From Acidovorax sp. Leaf160 (GTDB taxonomy: Bacteria; Pseudomonadota; Gammaproteobacteria; Burkholderiales; Burkholderiaceae_C): a stretch of 64,000 nucleotides of DNA. This document shows positions 36,988 to 45,946 of the stretch, one piece after another (position 1 is the stretch's first letter; each line of letters opens with the position of its first letter). Made by a program: the position numbers and the translations under genes. Under the pieces are notes generated by a model. The model saw nothing but the letters and a program-made list of their open reading frames with translations, ran no database searches and was not told the DNA's origin. Location of the stretch: assembly GCF_001424265.1 (NCBI RefSeq), contig NZ_LMOV01000026.1, positions 62,001 to 126,000 of the forward strand, given 5' to 3'.

Positions 36988-38184
36988 CTAGGACAGCCCC
37001 CACTCCCGCAAGCGCCGGTACAGCAGCCCGCGCGACACTCCCAGCAGGCGCGCAGCGCGCGAGATGTTGCCCTCGCACTGCGCCATCGCCTGCTCGATGG
37101 CGCTGCGGCTGGCGGCTTCCAGCGATTGCGGACGGCCCGCCGTCGCATCGGCCGGAGCAGCGCCGTTGCCCGCCTCCTGCGGGCCCTCCCAGGGCACGGC
37201 GTCGCGGTCTTCCCTCACCGCTGGCACGTCTTCGCGCTCATCGAGATGCGCCTGCACCCACAGGGTCAGCCCGGTCGGCAGGCAGTGCGGCCGCGCCTCC
37301 CCGTGGCGGGCCAACGCCAGCAGGTGGCGCAGGGAGAGACCGAACACCTCCTCCGCCGCGAGCCCTTCCTCTGGACGACGCGCCCGATCGAGCAGTTGGG
37401 CACCCACCCCGTTGAACCAGCACACATGGCCGTCGCCGTCCACGGCGGCCAGCCCCTCCAGCGGTGTGTGGAACATGCTGCGGCTGACCTGGAAGCGCAG
37501 CAGCAGGTGCAGGTGCGCCGTGCCGACGAGCAGCCGGTTCTCGATGCTGGTCGCGTACAGGTGCGCCATGGCGGGCGCATCGAAGCGGAACGGCCCCGCC
37601 TCGCTGCTCAGGTCGAGCATGGCCACCGTGCGCCCCCGGGCGTCGCGAATGGGCGCGGCCGTGCAGTGCAGCGAGGCCATGCAGCGAAAGAAGTGTTCGC
37701 CCCCACGCACATGGCAGACCTCGCCGATGCGGGTCGCGACGCCGGGCGCGCCCGTGCCGATGGCGTCTTCGGCGATGTTCACGCCCACCCGGGCCGCCGA
37801 CAACAGCACCGGGCCGTCGCCCGCGGTGGGGCGCGAGGTCATCAGCACCACCCCCTTGCTGCAGGTGAGGACGGCACGCGCCTGGCTGCCGGCGATCACG
37901 GCTTCCAGCTCGGCGATGGGGTCCTGCGCGGCTTCGAGCAGCGCGCGGTTGTGGGTGAGCAGGGTGGCTATCCGGACCTTGCTGACCGGATCGAAGCTGA
38001 TCGTCTCGCCCGGATCGCGGTGCGCGCCCAGGCAGCGCTCCCACGACTGCACCACATGCTCGGGCACCAGGCCGGCAGGACTTTCTCCACGCTCGAAGTA
38101 CCGCTCGCGGGCCAGCATCACCCGATCCTGGCGCGTGGCATAGAAGGGATTGGACAGCGGCAGGGTGGAGGGCGGACGGTGCAT
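36988..38184 (-). CDS. GAF-domain regulator with Fis helix-turn-helix, no AAA+ domain
   Basis: A 398-residue regulator of the AcoR/DhaR kind. The N-terminal part (about 15-190) is GAF-like with RARERYFERG-type start, VQSWERCLGAHRDP and HFFRCMASLHCTAAPIRDARG. A PAS-like stretch follows (about 225-300, PLEGLAAVDGDGHVCWFNGVG). After a Pro/Ala-rich linker comes a Fis helix-turn-helix (NISRAARLLGVSRGLLYRRL). The AAA+ sigma54-activating domain normally found between these parts is absent, so it should act as a direct DNA-binding regulator. It is divergent from the PQQ alcohol dehydrogenase and aldehyde dehydrogenase genes, its likely targets. The ATG at 38184 begins the family region. Confidence 0.85.
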   Translation of the reverse strand: MHRPPSTLPLSNPFYATRQDRVMLARERYFERGESPAGLVPEHVVQSWERCLGAHRDPGETISFDPVSKVRIATLLTHNRALLEAAQDPIAELEAVIAGSQARAVLTCSKGVVLMTSRPTAGDGPVLLSAARVGVNIAEDAIGTGAPGVATRIGEVCHVRGGEHFFRCMASLHCTAAPIRDARGRTVAMLDLSSEAGPFRFDAPAMAHLYATSIENRLLVGTAHLHLLLRFQVSRSMFHTPLEGLAAVDGDGHVCWFNGVGAQLLDRARRPEEGLAAEEVFGLSLRHLLALARHGEARPHCLPTGLTLWVQAHLDEREDVPAVREDRDAVPWEGPQEAGNGAAPADATAGRPQSLEAASRSAIEQAMAQCEGNISRAARLLGVSRGLLYRRLREWGLS

Positions 38185-38358
38185 GCGGCGGCGCTCTGGA
38201 AATGGGGCGATGTTGTTCCGAGGCGGTACAGAAACGCCCCCGGGTAAATCCGAGTGTTGCTGCGATCGAAGGCCTTTTCTATCGTTGGCGTCCATGGCGC
38301 CGCAGGCTGCCGGCGCCGCCCCCTGCACACGGCAAGCAGACCATACGGAGGACACCCC

Positions 38359-40482
38359 ATGATGAAACCGCGGCTCCCAGCCACCCTGTTGACCATTGCG
38401 ATGACGCTGACCTTGCCGGGCGCAGGGTTCGCCCAGGCACCAGCCCCCGCCAAGGGATCGCCAGAGCGCCCGCGCAACGCCGTGGCGCAAGTGGACGGCC
38501 GCTTCATCGAGGCCAATGCGCGCACCACCCGGGACTGGCCCAGCTATGGCCTGGACTATGCCGAGACGCGCTTCTCGCGGCTCCAGCAGCTGGACACGGC
38601 CAACGTGAAGCGGCTGGGCCTGGTCTGGTCCTACGACCTCGAATCCACGCGCGGCGTCGAGGCCACGCCGGTCATCGTGGACGGCGTCATGTACGTGACG
38701 GCCAGCTGGAGCGTGGTGCATGCCATCGACGTGCGCACGGGCAAGCGCCTCTGGACCTACGACCCCGGCGTGGACCGCTCGATCGGCTTCAAGGGCTGCT
38801 GCGACGTGGTCAACCGGGGCGTGGCGGTCTACCGGGGCAAGGTGTTCGTCGGCGCCTTCGACGGCCGCCTGGTCGCCCTCGACGCCGCCACGGGCACGAA
38901 GGCCTGGGAGCAGGACACCATCATCGACCGCAGCCGCCCCTACACCATCACCGGCGCGCCGCGCGTCATCAAGGGCAAGGTGTTGATCGGCAACGGCGGC
39001 GCCGAGTACGGCGTGCGCGGCTATGTCACCGCCTACGACGCCGACACCGGCGCGCAGCAGTGGCGCTGGTTCACCGTGCCGGGCGACCCCTCCAAGCCCT
39101 TCGAGAACGACGCCATGGCCCAGGCCGCGAAGACCTGGGACCCGGCCGGGAAGTGGTGGGAATCGGGCGGTGGCGGCACGGCCTGGGATTCCATGGCCTT
39201 CGACCCGGAACTAAACCTGCTGTACATCGGCACGGGCAACGGCTCGCCCTGGGCGCACTCCAAGCGCAGCCCGGCCGGCGGCGACAACCTGTATCTGGCC
39301 AGCATCGTGGCGCTCAATCCCGACACGGGCGAGTACGTGTGGCACTACCAGGAGACGCCGGGCGACAACTGGGACTACACCTCCACCCAATCGATCATCC
39401 TGGCCGACCTGAAGATCGCCGGCAAACCGCGCAAGGTGCTCCTGCATGCGCCGAAGAACGGCTTCTTCTTCGTGATCGACCGCACCAATGGCCGATTCAT
39501 CTCGGCAAAGAACTTCGTCGACGTGAACTGGGCGAGCGGCTACGACCAGAACGGCCGGCCCATCGAGCTGCTAGCGGCCCGCGACGGCAGCAAGCCTTAT
39601 GACGCCATTCCGGGACCCTTTGGCGCCCACAACTGGCACTCCATGTCATTCAGCCCTGCCACGGGCCTGGCCTACCTGCCGGCGCAGCATGTGCCGCTGA
39701 CCCTGCAGGACAACAAGAACTGGACGTTCAACGGCGACTCCAAGTTCGAGCCCCACAGCGGCATCGGCTGGAACACGGCCAAGTTCGTCAATACAGAGCC
39801 TCCCAAGAGCACGCCGTTCGGCCGTCTCATCGCATGGGACCCGGTGGCGCAGAAGGAGCGCTGGCGCGTGGAGCAGGTGTCGCCCTGGAACGGCGGCACG
39901 CTGACCACGGCGGGCAACCTCGTGTTCCAGGGAACGGCCGACGGGCGCTTCGTGGCCTACGACGCGCGCAATGGCAAGAAGCTCTGGGAGAAGCCCACCG
40001 GCACGGGCGTGGTCGCGGCTCCCGTCACCTACGAGGTCGATGGCCGGCAATACGTCTCCATCGCCGTGGGCTGGGGCGGTGTCTATGGCCTGGCCGCACG
40101 CGCCACCGAGCGCAAGGGCCCCGGCACCGTCTACACCTTCGCGCTGGACGGCAAGGCCGAGGCGCCGGCCTTCGTCGCCTACCAGCAAGGCAAGCTGCTG
40201 CAGGGCGTGCCCTACGACAAGAAGCTGGTGGCCGAGGGCACGGCGCTCTACGTGAGCAACTGCGCCTTCTGCCACGGCGTGCCGGGTGTGGATCGCGGTG
40301 GCAACCTGCCCAACCTGGGCTATCTCGATCCGGCCTACATCGAGCATCTGGACAAGTTCATCTTCAAGGGCCCGGCCACCTCGCGCGGCATGCCCGACTT
40401 CACCGGCAAGCTGAGCATGGACGACGTGGAAAAGATCAAGGCCTTCATCCAGGGTACCGCCGACGCGATCCGCACCAAATAA
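38359..40482 (+). CDS. PQQ-dependent quinohemoprotein alcohol dehydrogenase
   Basis: A 707-residue periplasmic enzyme. The signal peptide ends near residue 25 (PGAGFAQAP). An eight-blade PQQ propeller follows (about 55-600), with the adjacent-cysteine disulfide in GFKGCCDVV and the likely catalytic Asp in GDNWDYTSTQ. A C-terminal cytochrome c domain has CAFCH at 635-639 and the likely Met ligand at 678 (RGMPDF). This is the type II soluble quinohemoprotein layout: alcohols are oxidised to aldehydes and electrons go through the heme to a copper protein or cytochrome. ACGGAGG lies 7 bases before the ATG at 38359. PQQ synthesis genes are not in the window. An aldehyde dehydrogenase follows. Confidence 0.92.
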   Translation: MMKPRLPATLLTIAMTLTLPGAGFAQAPAPAKGSPERPRNAVAQVDGRFIEANARTTRDWPSYGLDYAETRFSRLQQLDTANVKRLGLVWSYDLESTRGVEATPVIVDGVMYVTASWSVVHAIDVRTGKRLWTYDPGVDRSIGFKGCCDVVNRGVAVYRGKVFVGAFDGRLVALDAATGTKAWEQDTIIDRSRPYTITGAPRVIKGKVLIGNGGAEYGVRGYVTAYDADTGAQQWRWFTVPGDPSKPFENDAMAQAAKTWDPAGKWWESGGGGTAWDSMAFDPELNLLYIGTGNGSPWAHSKRSPAGGDNLYLASIVALNPDTGEYVWHYQETPGDNWDYTSTQSIILADLKIAGKPRKVLLHAPKNGFFFVIDRTNGRFISAKNFVDVNWASGYDQNGRPIELLAARDGSKPYDAIPGPFGAHNWHSMSFSPATGLAYLPAQHVPLTLQDNKNWTFNGDSKFEPHSGIGWNTAKFVNTEPPKSTPFGRLIAWDPVAQKERWRVEQVSPWNGGTLTTAGNLVFQGTADGRFVAYDARNGKKLWEKPTGTGVVAAPVTYEVDGRQYVSIAVGWGGVYGLAARATERKGPGTVYTFALDGKAEAPAFVAYQQGKLLQGVPYDKKLVAEGTALYVSNCAFCHGVPGVDRGGNLPNLGYLDPAYIEHLDKFIFKGPATSRGMPDFTGKLSMDDVEKIKAFIQGTADAIRTK

Positions 40483-40609
40483 GCCAAGCCCTTCCGGCGC
40501 TCCGCCCCCCATTCGCCGAACGCCCCGGCGGGTCCCGCCGGCCCCATGCCAGCGGGGGGCGGCCTCCTTTCCCTCCACCCTTTCCCTTCCACACGCCACG
40601 GAGCACCCT

Positions 40610-42118
40610 ATGGACCTCAGCGACATCCACCACCTGCTCAGCGAACGCGCCAGCGCCTTCCTCCAGCGGGGCACGCACGATCTCTTCATCGACGGCCAAT
40701 GGAGCGCGGCGCACAGCGGCCAGCGGCTGACCACCGTCAACCCCGCCTCCGAAGCCGTGATCGCCCAGGTCGCCAATGCCTGCCCGCAGGATGTGGACCG
40801 GGCGGTCCGCGCAGCCCATCGCGCGTTCCATGAAGGCCCCTGGGGACGCATGCGGCCGGTGGACCGGGAGCGGCTGATGCTGCGGCTGGCCGACCTGATC
40901 GAGACCCATGCCCAGGCACTCGCCGAGGTCGAGTCGCTGGACAACGGCAAGTCGGCCGCCATCGCCCGTGCGGTGGACCTCAACATGGCGATCGACTCCT
41001 TGCGCTACATGGCGGGCTGGGCCACCAAGATCGATGGCCTGACGCGCGAACACAATGTGCCCTTCGCGCCCGACGCACAGATGTTCACCTACACCCGGCG
41101 CGAACCGGTGGGGGTGGTGGCCGCAGTGGTGCCGTGGAACTTCCCGCTGCTCATGGCCCTCTGGAAGATCGGCCCCGCACTGGCCGCCGGCTGCACCATC
41201 GTGCTCAAGCCCGCGGAGCAGACACCGCTGACCGCGCTGATGCTGGCGGAACTGGTGCAGGAGGCAGGCTTCCCGCCCGGCGTGGTCAATGTGATCACGG
41301 GCGATGGCCCGGGCACCGGCGCGCCCCTGGTGTCGCACCCCTTGGTCAACAAGGTCAGCTTCACCGGCTCCACCGAAGTCGGCAAGCTCATCGGCCATGC
41401 CTGCATGGACAACATGACACGCGTCACGTTGGAGCTGGGCGGCAAGTCGCCCGTCATCGTGCTCGACGACTGCGACCCGGCCACGGCGGCGGCCGGCGCG
41501 GCCAATGCGATCTTCTTCAACCACGGCCAGGTCTGCTGCGCGGGTTCGCGGCTGTACGTGCACAAGAAGATGTTCGACCGTGTGGTCGCCGACGTGGCCG
41601 ACCATGCTGCCAAGCTCACGCTGGGCCATGGCCTGGACCCCGGCGCCCAGATGGGGCCGCTGGTGTCGCAAGAGCAGATGGAACGCGTGTGCGGCTACAT
41701 CGACATCGGCCGCAGCCAGGGCGCCGAGGTGGTGACGGGCGGCGGCCGCGCCGGCCAGCGCGGCTACTTCGTGCAGCCCACGGTGCTGACCGGTGTGCAG
41801 CCGGACCATCGCGTGGCGCGCGAGGAGATCTTCGGCCCGGTGCTCGTGGCCATGCCCTACGACGACCTCGACGAAGTCGCTGCCCGGGCCAACGACACGC
41901 CCTTCGGGCTGGGTGCCAGCATCTGGTCCAACAACCTGTCGAAGGTGCACCGGTTGATCCCCAAGATCCAGGCGGGCACCGTCTGGGTCAACTGCCACAG
42001 CACGCTCGACCCGGGCATGCCCTTCGGCGGCTACAAGCAGTCGGGCTTCGGCCGCGATCTGGGCCGTGCGGCGCTGGACAGCTACCTGGAGACCAAGTCG
42101 GTATTCATCCAGCTTTGA
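40610..42118 (+). CDS. NAD-dependent aldehyde dehydrogenase
   Basis: A 502-residue enzyme of normal family length. The general base is Glu275 (VTLELGGKSP) and the nucleophile Cys309 (NHGQVCCAGSR). The cofactor motif is VVPWNFPLLMALWKIGPAL near 173-191, and FTGSTEVGKLI near 251. The C-terminus has MPFGGYKQSGFGRDLG. It would turn the aldehyde made by the PQQ alcohol dehydrogenase (127 bases upstream) into the acid. The pair resembles ethanol or longer-alcohol oxidation modules of Pseudomonas and relatives. Confidence 0.92.
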   Translation: MDLSDIHHLLSERASAFLQRGTHDLFIDGQWSAAHSGQRLTTVNPASEAVIAQVANACPQDVDRAVRAAHRAFHEGPWGRMRPVDRERLMLRLADLIETHAQALAEVESLDNGKSAAIARAVDLNMAIDSLRYMAGWATKIDGLTREHNVPFAPDAQMFTYTRREPVGVVAAVVPWNFPLLMALWKIGPALAAGCTIVLKPAEQTPLTALMLAELVQEAGFPPGVVNVITGDGPGTGAPLVSHPLVNKVSFTGSTEVGKLIGHACMDNMTRVTLELGGKSPVIVLDDCDPATAAAGAANAIFFNHGQVCCAGSRLYVHKKMFDRVVADVADHAAKLTLGHGLDPGAQMGPLVSQEQMERVCGYIDIGRSQGAEVVTGGGRAGQRGYFVQPTVLTGVQPDHRVAREEIFGPVLVAMPYDDLDEVAARANDTPFGLGASIWSNNLSKVHRLIPKIQAGTVWVNCHSTLDPGMPFGGYKQSGFGRDLGRAALDSYLETKSVFIQL

Positions 42119-42300
42119 CAGGCGTGGCGCACTGCGTGCCGGGCGGCAGGCTGCGTGGGAGCGGAAAGCCATCTGGCGGAGCACCGTGGCGCCGGCCCGT
42201 GGCCCCGCCGAGAACGCGGTGCCGCCGTGCGCCAGCGGCACCGTTCGCTTGCCACGTTCGTGCCGTGGCCACCTGCCTCGCCTTTGGCTAGGCAGGCCCG

Positions 42301-43821
42301 TCACGCCCGGGCCGACGGCCCTCGCGGCAGCTCCAGGCGCGCATCGAGCCCGCCTTGCGGGCGGTTGGCCAGTTGCAGCCGGCCGCCGTGCGCCCGCGCC
42401 ACGGCATCGGCGATCGCGAGGCCCAGCCCGAAACCGCCCGAGTCCGCATTGCGCGAACCCTCGGCGCGGTAGAAGGGCTCCAGCACATGCGGCAGATGCG
42501 CCGCGGCGATGCCGGGGCCGTCGTCGCGAACGGTGACGACCAGCAACCCGGGCGCCTCCTCGATGTGGACCGCTGCGTTGCCGGCATGGCGCAAGGCGTT
42601 CTCCAGCAGGTTCTGCAGGCAGCGGCGCAGGCTTTGCGCATAGCCGGGCAACGGCGCCTGCGCCGCGCCATGCACCGCGATGGCCACTCCCGTGGATTCG
42701 TGCAGGTCCTGCACCAGGCTGCCCACCAGGGCGTCGATGTCCACACTCTGGCGCGGGCCGGGGGTGTCGGCGCCGCGCAGCACGTCGAGCGTGGCGGTCA
42801 CCATGCTCTCCATCTCCTGCAGATCGGCGCGGAACTTGGTGCGCAGCGATTCGGGCTGCAGCATCTCGGCGCGCAGCCGCAGCCGCGTGATCGGGGAGCG
42901 CAGATCGTGCGAGACGGCGGCGAGGAAACGCGTGCGCTCGGCCACGCCCTCGGCGATGCGCTGCTGCATGGCGTTGAAGGCCTGCGCGGCCTGGCGCACT
43001 TCGCGCGGGCCGCGGGTGTCGAGCGGCGGGCTCTGCAGGTCGCGCCCCAGCGCGTCGGCGGCGCGGGCCATGCGCGCCAGGGGCCGCATCGCGATGCGCA
43101 CCGCCAGCAGCGCCACGGCCACCACCACGGCGATGCGCAGCAGGTAGATGCGCAGCACATAGTCCGCCAGTGCCGAGTAGGGCCGCACGGCGTAGCCCGA
43201 TTCGCCCTCGCGCGCCTGCAGCCGCAGCCACTGGCCGGCGCCCAGGCCGAGCAGCAGGTGCACGTGCGCCTCGGGCTCGCTCGCCGTCAGCAGCGCGCCG
43301 GTGGCGGCGCTCTGCCCGCCGTCGCCGCGCAGTTCCACCGACAGGAGGTGCAGCGGCACGGGCGCGCCCGCACGCCGGTCCAGCACGTCGGCCACCATCC
43401 GGCGCGCCGCCGCATCGGGCACGGCATCCGCTGGCACGGCAGCCGCCGCCAGTGCTGCCGCTTCGTCGTCGCCGACCAGGGATACGCGGTAGTGGGCCGA
43501 GTCCAGCGTGCGCACCGCCGCACCGCGGTCCGGGAGCTGCAGCGACGCCAGCAGCGTGAACGTGTCGGCTGCGCGCGCCGCCACCACGCGCAGCGGCACC
43601 TCCAGCAGCTGGCCGCGCCGCATGTCCCACCAGATGGTGCCGGTGAGCGCCTGGGCGGCCAGCATGCCCGCCACCAGGATGGCGACGATGCGCCCGGTGA
43701 GCGTCTGCGGCCAGAGCGCGCGTCCAGCCCGCTGCCGCAGGCGGTGCAGCCAGCCCCGCTGCGCGGGCGCCGGCGGGGGTGCGGTGCCGCGCTGGCCCGG
43801 GGGGCCTGCCTGGCCGCTCAT
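42301..43821 (-). CDS. Membrane sensor histidine kinase
   Basis: A 506-residue kinase. After a Gln/Pro/Arg-rich start, membrane segment 1 is near 43-62 (IVAILVAGMLAAQALTG). The periplasmic part (about 65-225) has no recognised fold. Membrane segment 2 (about 228-250) leads to a HAMP domain (MRPLARMARAADALGRDL) and the H-box AAVSHDLRSPITRLRLR (near 305-320). The ATPase domain has NLLENALRHAG, RDDGPGIAAAHL and GGFGLGLAIADAV. Its ATG overlaps the stop of the response regulator gene (ATGA), so the two are coupled. The pair is divergent from an iron-siderophore-type ABC transporter operon. Confidence 0.9.
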   Translation of the reverse strand: MSGQAGPPGQRGTAPPPAPAQRGWLHRLRQRAGRALWPQTLTGRIVAILVAGMLAAQALTGTIWWDMRRGQLLEVPLRVVAARAADTFTLLASLQLPDRGAAVRTLDSAHYRVSLVGDDEAAALAAAAVPADAVPDAAARRMVADVLDRRAGAPVPLHLLSVELRGDGGQSAATGALLTASEPEAHVHLLLGLGAGQWLRLQAREGESGYAVRPYSALADYVLRIYLLRIAVVVAVALLAVRIAMRPLARMARAADALGRDLQSPPLDTRGPREVRQAAQAFNAMQQRIAEGVAERTRFLAAVSHDLRSPITRLRLRAEMLQPESLRTKFRADLQEMESMVTATLDVLRGADTPGPRQSVDIDALVGSLVQDLHESTGVAIAVHGAAQAPLPGYAQSLRRCLQNLLENALRHAGNAAVHIEEAPGLLVVTVRDDGPGIAAAHLPHVLEPFYRAEGSRNADSGGFGLGLAIADAVARAHGGRLQLANRPQGGLDARLELPRGPSARA

Positions 43822-44564
43822 GGCTGCGGCTGCGCCACCACGTCGCAGGCCAGCTGGTAGCCCGCGTTGCGCACGGTGCGGATCAGGCGCGCCTGGCGCG
43901 GGTCGTCTTCCAGGTGCTGGCGCAGGCGGCTCACGCACACGTCCACGGCGCGGTCGAGCGCCGAACGCTCCTTGCCGAAGGCGTGTTCGGCCAGGTAGTC
44001 GCGGCTGAGCGTGCGGTGCGGGTTCTGCGCGAGCGCCTGCATCACCCGGAAGTCCGACTGCGCGAGTGCCACCACCACTCCGGCGGGCGACACGAGCTGG
44101 CGCGCCCGCCCGTCCAGGCACCAGCCGGCGAAGCGCAGCGTGGCCGCCAGTTCGGGCTCATGCAGGTGCGCGGGCACCTGGCGCGCGCGCCGCAGCACCC
44201 CGTTGATGCGGGCCAGCAGCTCGCGCGGATCGAAGGGCTTGGGCAGGTAGTCGTCGGCACCCATCTCCAGCCCCAGGATGCGGTCGAGCAGCGCCCCGCG
44301 CGCCGTGAGCATGACCACCGGGATGTGCGTGCGTTCGCGCAGCGCCCGGCACAGCGCCAGGCCGTCGGTGCCGGGCAGCATGAGGTCGAGCACCACCAGG
44401 TCGGCCGTGTGCCGCGCCAGCCACTGCCACATGGCCTCGCCCTCGGCCACGGCCGCAGGCCGCAGGCCGGCCGCGCGCAGGTAATCGCACAGCAGCTCCC
44501 GGATCTCGGCGTCGTCGTCCACGACGAGGATGCGTGCGCCTCCCGTGCCCGCTGGCGCGTTCAT
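43818..44564 (-). CDS. OmpR-family response regulator
   Basis: A 248-residue two-domain regulator. The receiver (12-125) has the acidic pair in VVDDDAEIREL, the phosphorylated Asp in VVLDLMLPGTDG (about 56) and Lys in DDYLPKPFDPRELL. The winged-helix domain (140-240) has LAQSDFRVMQALAQNPHRTL, SALDRAVDVCVSRLRQHLED and IRTVRNAGYQL. It forms a two-gene unit with the kinase and is divergent from the ABC transporter genes over a 182-base gap. Control of the transporter, of the azurin-like gene, or of both is a reasonable guess from position. Confidence 0.92.
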   Translation of the reverse strand: MNAPAGTGGARILVVDDDAEIRELLCDYLRAAGLRPAAVAEGEAMWQWLARHTADLVVLDLMLPGTDGLALCRALRERTHIPVVMLTARGALLDRILGLEMGADDYLPKPFDPRELLARINGVLRRARQVPAHLHEPELAATLRFAGWCLDGRARQLVSPAGVVVALAQSDFRVMQALAQNPHRTLSRDYLAEHAFGKERSALDRAVDVCVSRLRQHLEDDPRQARLIRTVRNAGYQLACDVVAQPQP

Positions 44565-44693
44565 GCCGGCCCGCCGCAGGTGCGGATTTGTAATGGAATA
44601 TGTTGGACGCCCGCTCTGCAACATGGCATTGCATGCGGACGCCGGGCCGGGGCCCGATCGGTCGATTGGCTCACTAGAGTGCAAGGCTTCATC

Positions 44694-44712
44694 AATAGGA
44701 ACGATTTGCATT
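44694..44712. promoter_or_regulatory. Possible Fur box ahead of the ABC transporter operon
   Basis: On the minus strand the 19 bases read AATGCAAATCGTTCCTATT. They resemble the beta-proteobacterial Fur form AATGCAAATGATTCTCATT (four differences) more than the E. coli 19-mer. The site is 35 bases before the binding-protein ATG. It is weak evidence for iron control. Confidence 0.4.
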
Positions 44713-44746
44713 CTAGTTTTCCCGCCCGCCTGACGCGGCCTGTGCC

Positions 44747-45946
44747 ATGACCTCCCTGCCTGTTTCCGCCTCCCCGCCGCCCCTGGTGCGCCGCGCGCTG
44801 CTGCGCGCCTGCACGGCTGGCGCGCTCTGCGCCGCCCTCTGCCTTCCTGCCCTGGCCGCGCCATCGCCAGCGCCAGCGCACACCGTCGTCGACATCGTCG
44901 GCCGCACGGTCACGGTTCCCGACAAGGTCGAACGCATCCTGCTGGGCGAAGGCCGCTTCCTCTACGCCCTGGCGCTCATCGAAGGCGACCAGCCACTGGC
45001 GCGCATCGCCGGCTGGCAGGGCGAGCTGCCCTTCGCCGACCCCAACGGCTATGCGGACTACCGCCAGCGCTTCCCGGCGATCGACCGCATCCCGGTGATC
45101 GGGCGCACCTCCGAAGACAGCGTGAGCTCGGAGCAGAGCGTCTCCACCCGCCCCGACATCGCCATCTTCGGCCTGGGCGGCCACGGCCCGGGGCGCCAGA
45201 ACGCGCTGGTGAAGGAGCTGGAGAAGGCCGGCGTGCCGGTGGTGTTCATCGACTTCCGCGCGCAGCCGGTGCAGCACACGCCGGCCAGCATGCGCATCCT
45301 GGGCCGGGCGATCCATCGCGAGGCAGCGGCCGAGGCCTATGCGCGCTTCTACGAAGAGCATCTGCAGCGCGTGCGGTCGCGCGTGCAGGCGATCCCGCCC
45401 GCCCAGCGCCCGCGGGTCTTCGCCGAGCTGCTGGCCGGCGTGTGGGACGGCTGCTGCCACACGGTCGGCCAGGGCAACATGGCCGAATTCATCGAGGCCG
45501 CGGGCGGCGTGAACGTGGCCGCCGGCAAGGTGCCCGGCGCCATCGGCGATCTGCACTTCGAAGCGCTGATCGCGGAGGACCCCGGGGTCTACATCGCCAC
45601 CGGCAGCCGCCCGCAGGGCCACCGACTGATGCTCAGGGCCGGCGCGGGCGTCGCACCGGCCGAGCTGTCGGCCAGCCTGCAGGCGCTCACGGCGCGCCCG
45701 GGTTTCGAGGTGCTGTCTGCCGTGCGCCAGGGCCGTGCCCACGGCCTGTGGCACAACTTCTACGACGCGCCCACCAACATCCTGGCCATCGAGGCCATGG
45801 CCCGGTGGTTCTATCCCGACCGCTTCGCCGACGTCGATCCGCAGGCCACGCAGGACGAGATCAACCGCCGCTTCCTGAAGGCGCTGCCGCTGCACGGCGC
45901 CTACTGGGGCGATCTGCAGCCCGCCGCCGGAGCCGCGGTCCGATGA
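44747..45946 (+). CDS. Periplasmic binding protein of iron-siderophore-type ABC transporter
   Basis: A 399-residue exported protein of the FepB/FhuD class. The signal peptide ends near residue 45 (LPALAAPSPAPA). The mature part starts HTVVDIVGRTVTVPDKVERILLG (in parts), the usual first lobe, and has RPDIAIFGLGG, VPVVFIDFR, a long linking helix near 185-215 and the second lobe with GNMAEFIEAAGGVNVAAG. The ligand cannot be read; family members bind ferric siderophores, heme or cobalamin. The stop overlaps the permease ATG (ATGA). Its gene is preceded by a possible Fur box. Confidence 0.85.
   Translation: MTSLPVSASPPPLVRRALLRACTAGALCAALCLPALAAPSPAPAHTVVDIVGRTVTVPDKVERILLGEGRFLYALALIEGDQPLARIAGWQGELPFADPNGYADYRQRFPAIDRIPVIGRTSEDSVSSEQSVSTRPDIAIFGLGGHGPGRQNALVKELEKAGVPVVFIDFRAQPVQHTPASMRILGRAIHREAAAEAYARFYEEHLQRVRSRVQAIPPAQRPRVFAELLAGVWDGCCHTVGQGNMAEFIEAAGGVNVAAGKVPGAIGDLHFEALIAEDPGVYIATGSRPQGHRLMLRAGAGVAPAELSASLQALTARPGFEVLSAVRQGRAHGLWHNFYDAPTNILAIEAMARWFYPDRFADVDPQATQDEINRRFLKALPLHGAYWGDLQPAAGAAVR

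Noticed and set aside
40445-43630. Long open frame of 1061 codons on the minus strand
   Set aside because: It crosses the antisense of an aldehyde dehydrogenase and an out-of-frame part of a histidine kinase; both true genes have clear catalytic motifs.
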